Assembly (NCBI GenBank): GCA_035626595.1
Contig: DASPNJ010000092.1
Location: forward strand, 8,822 to 72,821
DNA: 64,000 nucleotides
Reading direction: 5' to 3'
Source of the DNA: JAQGMV01 sp035626595
GTDB lineage: Bacteria; Pseudomonadota; Gammaproteobacteria; Burkholderiales; SG8-41
Shown in pieces: positions 61,401-64,000 of the stretch. A program made the position numbers and the translations under genes. Under the pieces are notes generated by a model, which ran no database searches, was not told the origin of the DNA, and saw only the letters and a list, made by a program, of their open reading frames with translations. Every line of letters begins with the position of its first letter. Positions within the stretch are counted from its first letter, which is position 1.

Positions 61401-61931
61401 TCATGTCGTCAGGTGTCGAACGATCTCGTCCACGTAGCGCAAAGTGAGCTCGCGCATCTCCTCGCGCGTGAGATTGCTGATGGGATGCGGCAGCTCGATG
61501 AACGGATGCCCTTCGAGCCCACGCGTGCGGAACTGATGGACGGCGGCATTGGTGAAGACGCCGGTCAGCACCATGGTCGCGGGAATGCCGCGTTTTTCGA
61601 ATTCGACGGTGTCGTGCACACTGCACAACGTGCACGACCCTCACCCGCCGACGGCGGCGACGGCGACCTGCGCCTTCGCTGCGAGCTCGTCCACCAGCTC
61701 CGGGCGCGCCGGCTTCGAGAAGAACTCCTTGCGCGCCATGACGACGTCGGCCACCCCGTAACGCTTGCGGAGATCCTCGCCGATCGCCTCCAGGATGATG
61801 TCGGCCTGCTCCTTGGTGTTGTCGAGCAGCGCGACGATCTTGCCGGCGAGATCCATCGGCCGCGGCGCGCGCTGGAGCTTCGTCTTCGACCCGCCGCGGG
61901 TCGGATCGATGAAAGGCAGGTCAGTGGTCAT
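61401..61931 (-). CDS. UGSC-family selenoprotein (in-frame TGA = selenocysteine)
   Basis: One gene of 176 residues, read from ATG 61931 to the stop at 61401, with an in-frame TGA at 61641-61643 (residue 97). Before it: PFIDPTRGGSKTKLQRAPRP, DNTKEQADIILEAIGEDLR, AAKAQVAVAAVGG. After it: GSCTLC, then HDTVEFEKRGIPATMVLTG and HPISNLTREEMREL. Context is VGG-U-GSC-TLC, the motif that names this family, whose Sec-less relatives have CGSC. A hairpin suiting a SECIS element starts right after the TGA. Redox role likely; partner unknown. GGAG lies 8 bases upstream of ATG. A standard caller would split this into two fragments. Confidence 0.85.
61611..61640 (-). promoter_or_regulatory. SECIS-like hairpin after the UGA codon
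   Basis: On the minus strand the 30 bases after UGA contain GTTGTGCA-GTG-TGCACGAC (61629-61611): 8 pairs with one G-U and a GUG loop that begins 19 bases after the UGA. An alternative pairing is GTCGTGCAC/GTGCACGAC with a 10-base loop. UGA-to-loop distance and a G at the start of the loop agree with the bacterial SECIS pattern as I know it. Confidence 0.6.
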
Positions 61932-61945
61932 ATAGACGCTCCAAA

Positions 61946-62015
61946 GAAGAGGTGACGGAGAAGGAGTGACGCTAAAGAGGTGACGGAGAAGAGGTGACGA
62001 TGAAGAGGTGACGAA
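61946..62015. repeat. Tandem array, five copies of a 14-base repeat
   Basis: Consensus GAAGAGGTGACGNN. GTGAC cores start at 61952, 61966, 61980, 61994 and 62008, exactly 14 apart; the second copy has GGAGTGAC. The array lies in the 5' leader of the selenoprotein gene. Confidence 0.9.
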
Positions 62016-62040
62016 CACCCGTTGTGACGTGATCGCACTA

Positions 62041-62166
62041 GCCCCGTCACTTTCTGCGGTAGCCCCGTCACTCTTTGCGGTAGCCCCGTCACTCTGTGCG
62101 GTAGCCCCGTCACTCTTTGCAGTAGCCCCGTCACTTTCTGCGGTAGCCCCGTCACTCCTTCAAACA
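62041..62166. repeat. Tandem array, six copies of a 21-base repeat
   Basis: Consensus GCCCCGTCACTNTNTGCGGTA. GCCCCGTCAC starts at 62041, 62062, 62083, 62104, 62125 and 62146, exactly 21 apart; the last copy degenerates into the end of the 340-residue gene. Its GTCAC core is the reverse complement of the GTGAC core of the 14-base array. Confidence 0.92.
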
Positions 62167-63182
62167 AGATAAACGCCGTGGACCGCGCGGCTCGATTCGT
62201 TCCAGCCGTGGCACACCGCCGTGATCGGCCCGATGCCGCCGGCGACGATGAGGTGCAGCCGGTTCACGTCTTTCACCGCCTTGATGGGATGGTCGTCGTC
62301 GTCGGGATCGATGCCCATCGCGCGCGCGCGCTCCGGCCGCCAGTTGCCGCCGCGCTTCAGATTGCCTTGCGGCCGCTCCGCAAGCTCCCACAGCCGCCGC
62401 TGCACGTGCGCGCGGCTCAGGCCGGCGTCGGCACACAGGCGCGCGTGCTGCGGGCTCATCGCCACCACCAGGTCGGAGCTGAACCACATGTTCCACGAGC
62501 CCGTGGACGTCATCGAGTCCGCGATCCCGCGAAGCAGCCGCTCGGGCTCGGTGCTCACGTCATCGAAGTGCAGGCGCGGGCTCTCCACCATCGCGCACGT
62601 GATGACGTCGGCCTCCGGCGCGTAGCCGCGCGACACCGCCAGCGTTTCCCACGGCGAGTGCGCCACGTTCTCCGCGAGACAGGCCGTGTAGCGGATAGGC
62701 GAGGCGAAGACAGTCGCCGAAGCCTTGCCCGCGAGTCCGGCGCCGAGATTCATCAGGATGAGGCGCACCGCGCGCCCGATCGTCGCGTTCGCGCGAAAGC
62801 CCGGTCCGAAGCAGCCGTTCCCGCCATGGATACCGATCTTCTTCGCGTGCGGTCCATTGACGATCATGAGCGGCGCCACACCGTGCATCGTGCACTGCAC
62901 GCCGCCCATGTTGAACTCCTCGCGCAGGATGAGCCGCATGGCGCCGAGAACGACCGGCAGGTATTCGGGCCGGCAGCCGGCCATCAGCGCGTGGATCGCC
63001 ACGTCGCGCACGTTCATGACCTCGCCGGCCGGCGGTACGTGGCCGATGATCTCCTCGGGATCGCAGCGCGTGCCCCGAAGCATCCACTGCACGCGCGTCT
63101 CGGTCGGCGTCACGACCGGAAAGCCGTCGGACCATTCCTTCTCGAGAAAAAACTGGAACTCGTCGATCGCTTGTTCGGTCAT
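62160..63182 (-). CDS. Conserved 340-residue protein, neighbour of the UGSC selenoprotein
   Basis: Cytoplasmic by sequence. Notable blocks: FFLEKEWSDGFPVVTPTETR, GTRCDPEEIIGHVPPAGEVM, MAGCRPEYLPVVLGAMR, HGVAPLMIVNGPHAKKIGIH, then GGNGCFGPGFRANATIGRAVR and VSRGYAPEADVITCAM. Several Cys (GTRC, MAGC, GGNGC) sit in otherwise conserved-looking surroundings. I do not recognise a named enzyme. Co-directional with the selenoprotein gene and upstream of it, so possibly its partner. GGGGAGC precedes the ATG. Confidence 0.75.
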   Translation of the reverse strand: MTEQAIDEFQFFLEKEWSDGFPVVTPTETRVQWMLRGTRCDPEEIIGHVPPAGEVMNVRDVAIHALMAGCRPEYLPVVLGAMRLILREEFNMGGVQCTMHGVAPLMIVNGPHAKKIGIHGGNGCFGPGFRANATIGRAVRLILMNLGAGLAGKASATVFASPIRYTACLAENVAHSPWETLAVSRGYAPEADVITCAMVESPRLHFDDVSTEPERLLRGIADSMTSTGSWNMWFSSDLVVAMSPQHARLCADAGLSRAHVQRRLWELAERPQGNLKRGGNWRPERARAMGIDPDDDDHPIKAVKDVNRLHLIVAGGIGPITAVCHGWNESSRAVHGVYLV

Positions 63183-63252
63183 GCGCGCTCCCCGGGGACA
63201 CCGGATTCTGGCATCCGGCGGCTTTGCGCGACAATGACGTTAACTCGCAGCG

Positions 63253-63274
63253 GCTATAACACTATCGTTATAGC
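63253..63274. other. Inverted repeat over the ftsH stop codon
   Basis: GCTATAAC-ACTATC-GTTATAGC, perfect 8-base arms. The TAA stop of ftsH (63268-63270) lies in the right arm. Its low GC makes it a weak terminator without a U-tract; it could be a binding site. Confidence 0.4.
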
Positions 63275-64000
63275 GCGGCCGGGCGAAATTGCGCGAGCTC
63301 CGCTTCGGTCAGCGTCTCTTTCTCCAGCAGCGCCTTCGCCCCGCGCAGGAGCAGATCGCGATTTTTCTGGAGCACGTCCACCGCGCGCTGAAACGCCTCT
63401 TCGACGATCTTGCGCACCGCGCAGTCCACTTCGCGCGCGGTCTCTTCGCTGTACTCGCGCTCCTGCCACGGCGCGTTCGGCACGCCCGAGAGAAAGCTCG
63501 AGCGCGCTTCCTCCAGCGACACCGGCCCCAGCTCTTCGGCCATCCCGTAGCGCGTCACCATGCTGCGCGCGATATCGGTCACTTTGGCGAGGTCGTCCGC
63601 GGCGCCGGTCGACAGGTGTCCGAAGACGATGTGCTCCGCCGCGCGGCCGCCGAGCAGCACCGCCATCTTGCCTTCGAGCTCCTCGCGCGTCATCAGGAAA
63701 CGGTCTTCCGTCGGGCGCTGGATCGTGTAGCCGAGCGCGCCGATGCCGCGCGGGATGATCGAGACCTTGTGCACCGGATCGGCTCCGGGCAGCGCCAGCG
63801 CAACCAGGGCATGGCCCATTTCGTGATAGGCGACGATCTCGCGCTCGCGCGGATTGAGCAGGCGGTTCTTCTTCTCCAGGCCGGCAACGATGCGCTCGAT
63901 CGCCTGGTTGAAGTCCTCCAGCGTCACGCTTTCAGCGCTGCGACGCGTCGCGAGCAGCGCTGCCTCGTTTACCAGGTTGGCCAGATCCGCGCCGGAAAAC
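63268..64000 (-). CDS. ftsH: ATP-dependent zinc metalloprotease FtsH, C-terminal part (cut by window edge)
   Basis: The last 243 codons, entering from the right edge at 64000. FSGADLANLVNEAALLATRR is the end of the AAA+ domain; the zinc site is HEMGHALVAL, with GGRAAEHIVFG, TGAADDLAKVTDIARSMV and YGMAEELGPV of the protease domain. FtsH degrades membrane and regulatory proteins at the inner membrane. The missing part (N-terminal anchor, Walker A) lies beyond the window. The gene ends in ELAQFRPAAL with no long charged tail. Confidence 0.95.
   Translation of the reverse strand, partial: FSGADLANLVNEAALLATRRSAESVTLEDFNQAIERIVAGLEKKNRLLNPREREIVAYHEMGHALVALALPGADPVHKVSIIPRGIGALGYTIQRPTEDRFLMTREELEGKMAVLLGGRAAEHIVFGHLSTGAADDLAKVTDIARSMVTRYGMAEELGPVSLEEARSSFLSGVPNAPWQEREYSEETAREVDCAVRKIVEEAFQRAVDVLQKNRDLLLRGAKALLEKETLTEAELAQFRPAAL

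Noticed and set aside
61401..61931. Pseudogene with a nonsense mutation
   Set aside because: The TGA sits exactly at the U of the UGSC motif, the downstream half stays in frame and looks intact, and a hairpin follows; a random nonsense mutation would not fall there.
61946..62166. CRISPR array
   Set aside because: Units are directly adjacent with no unique spacers, and no cas gene is nearby.
61928..62167. Minus-strand open frame of about 79 codons encoding a VTGLPQ(K/R) heptad repeat
   Set aside because: It is a translation of the 21-base tandem array, starts at a TTG without a ribosome site, and runs out of the array into the selenoprotein leader in a different frame.

Overview
The window reads as a dense, GC-rich betaproteobacterial chromosome segment, most like Burkholderiales or an uncultured relative. 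The main evidence is 16 genes for orphan periplasmic solute receptors of the Bug/TctC family, a hallmark of Burkholderiales such as Bordetella and Cupriavidus, plus degradative acyl-CoA genes and several short palindromic repeat families. I see about 62 protein genes, no tRNA or rRNA, no insertion sequence, no CRISPR array, and no gap over 300 bases without a gene. The segment ends inside ftsH at the right edge.

Layout. 1-7.5 kb: cupin-like protein, FrnE-like thioredoxin-fold protein, Bug, hydrolase, Bug, GST, then a class III CoA-transferase coupled to a Bug. 7.5-11.8 kb: housekeeping block (YaiI, DEAD-box helicase, RecQ). 12-14.5 kb: Bug and a flavoprotein amine oxidase. 14.5-20 kb: CysB-type LysR regulator divergent from enoyl-CoA hydratase, thiolase-like protein, DUF35 partner and two tandem Bugs. 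20-26 kb: tightly coupled catabolic operon (CoA-transferase, MmgE/PrpD, flavoprotein, two enoyl-CoA hydratases). 26-30 kb: DUF3500 protein, hydrolase, MFS exporter, Bug. 30-34 kb: Bug, enolase-superfamily enzyme, amidohydrolase. 34-41 kb: phosphofructokinase, cytoplasmic sugar-binding fold, three Bugs, YceH, deacetylase, Dtd. 41-49.5 kb: two coupled Bugs, then M20 amidohydrolase, D-aminoacylase, TauD dioxygenase, Bug and a beta-propeller lactonase. 49.5-58.7 kb: HIT, cyclase, TPP enzyme, threonine aldolase-like enzyme, LysR, two aminotransferases around a Bug. 58.7-63.2 kb: Bug, amidase, a UGSC selenoprotein and its 340-residue neighbour. 63.3-64 kb: ftsH.

How the genes work together. Most units pair one Bug receptor with one to five enzymes for carboxylates, acyl-CoAs, amides or amino acids, often with 1-25 base overlaps, so each receptor plausibly captures or senses the acid that its neighbours degrade. 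No TctA or TctB membrane subunits are present; the receptors would have to use a transporter encoded elsewhere or act as sensors.

The most interesting signals are: (1) an in-frame TGA at 61641-61643 that joins two half-genes into a UGSC-family selenoprotein, followed by a SECIS-like hairpin; (2) four Bug genes whose signal peptides appear to be encoded wholly or partly by dispersed palindromic repeats; (3) a 75-base promoter module, duplicated with exact internal spacing, in front of a threonine aldolase-like gene and at a LysR/aminotransferase divergent promoter; (4) two facing tandem arrays of 14- and 21-base periods between the selenoprotein gene and its neighbour; (5) a thiolase-like protein lacking the Claisen residues next to a DUF35 partner, suggesting a retro-aldolase.
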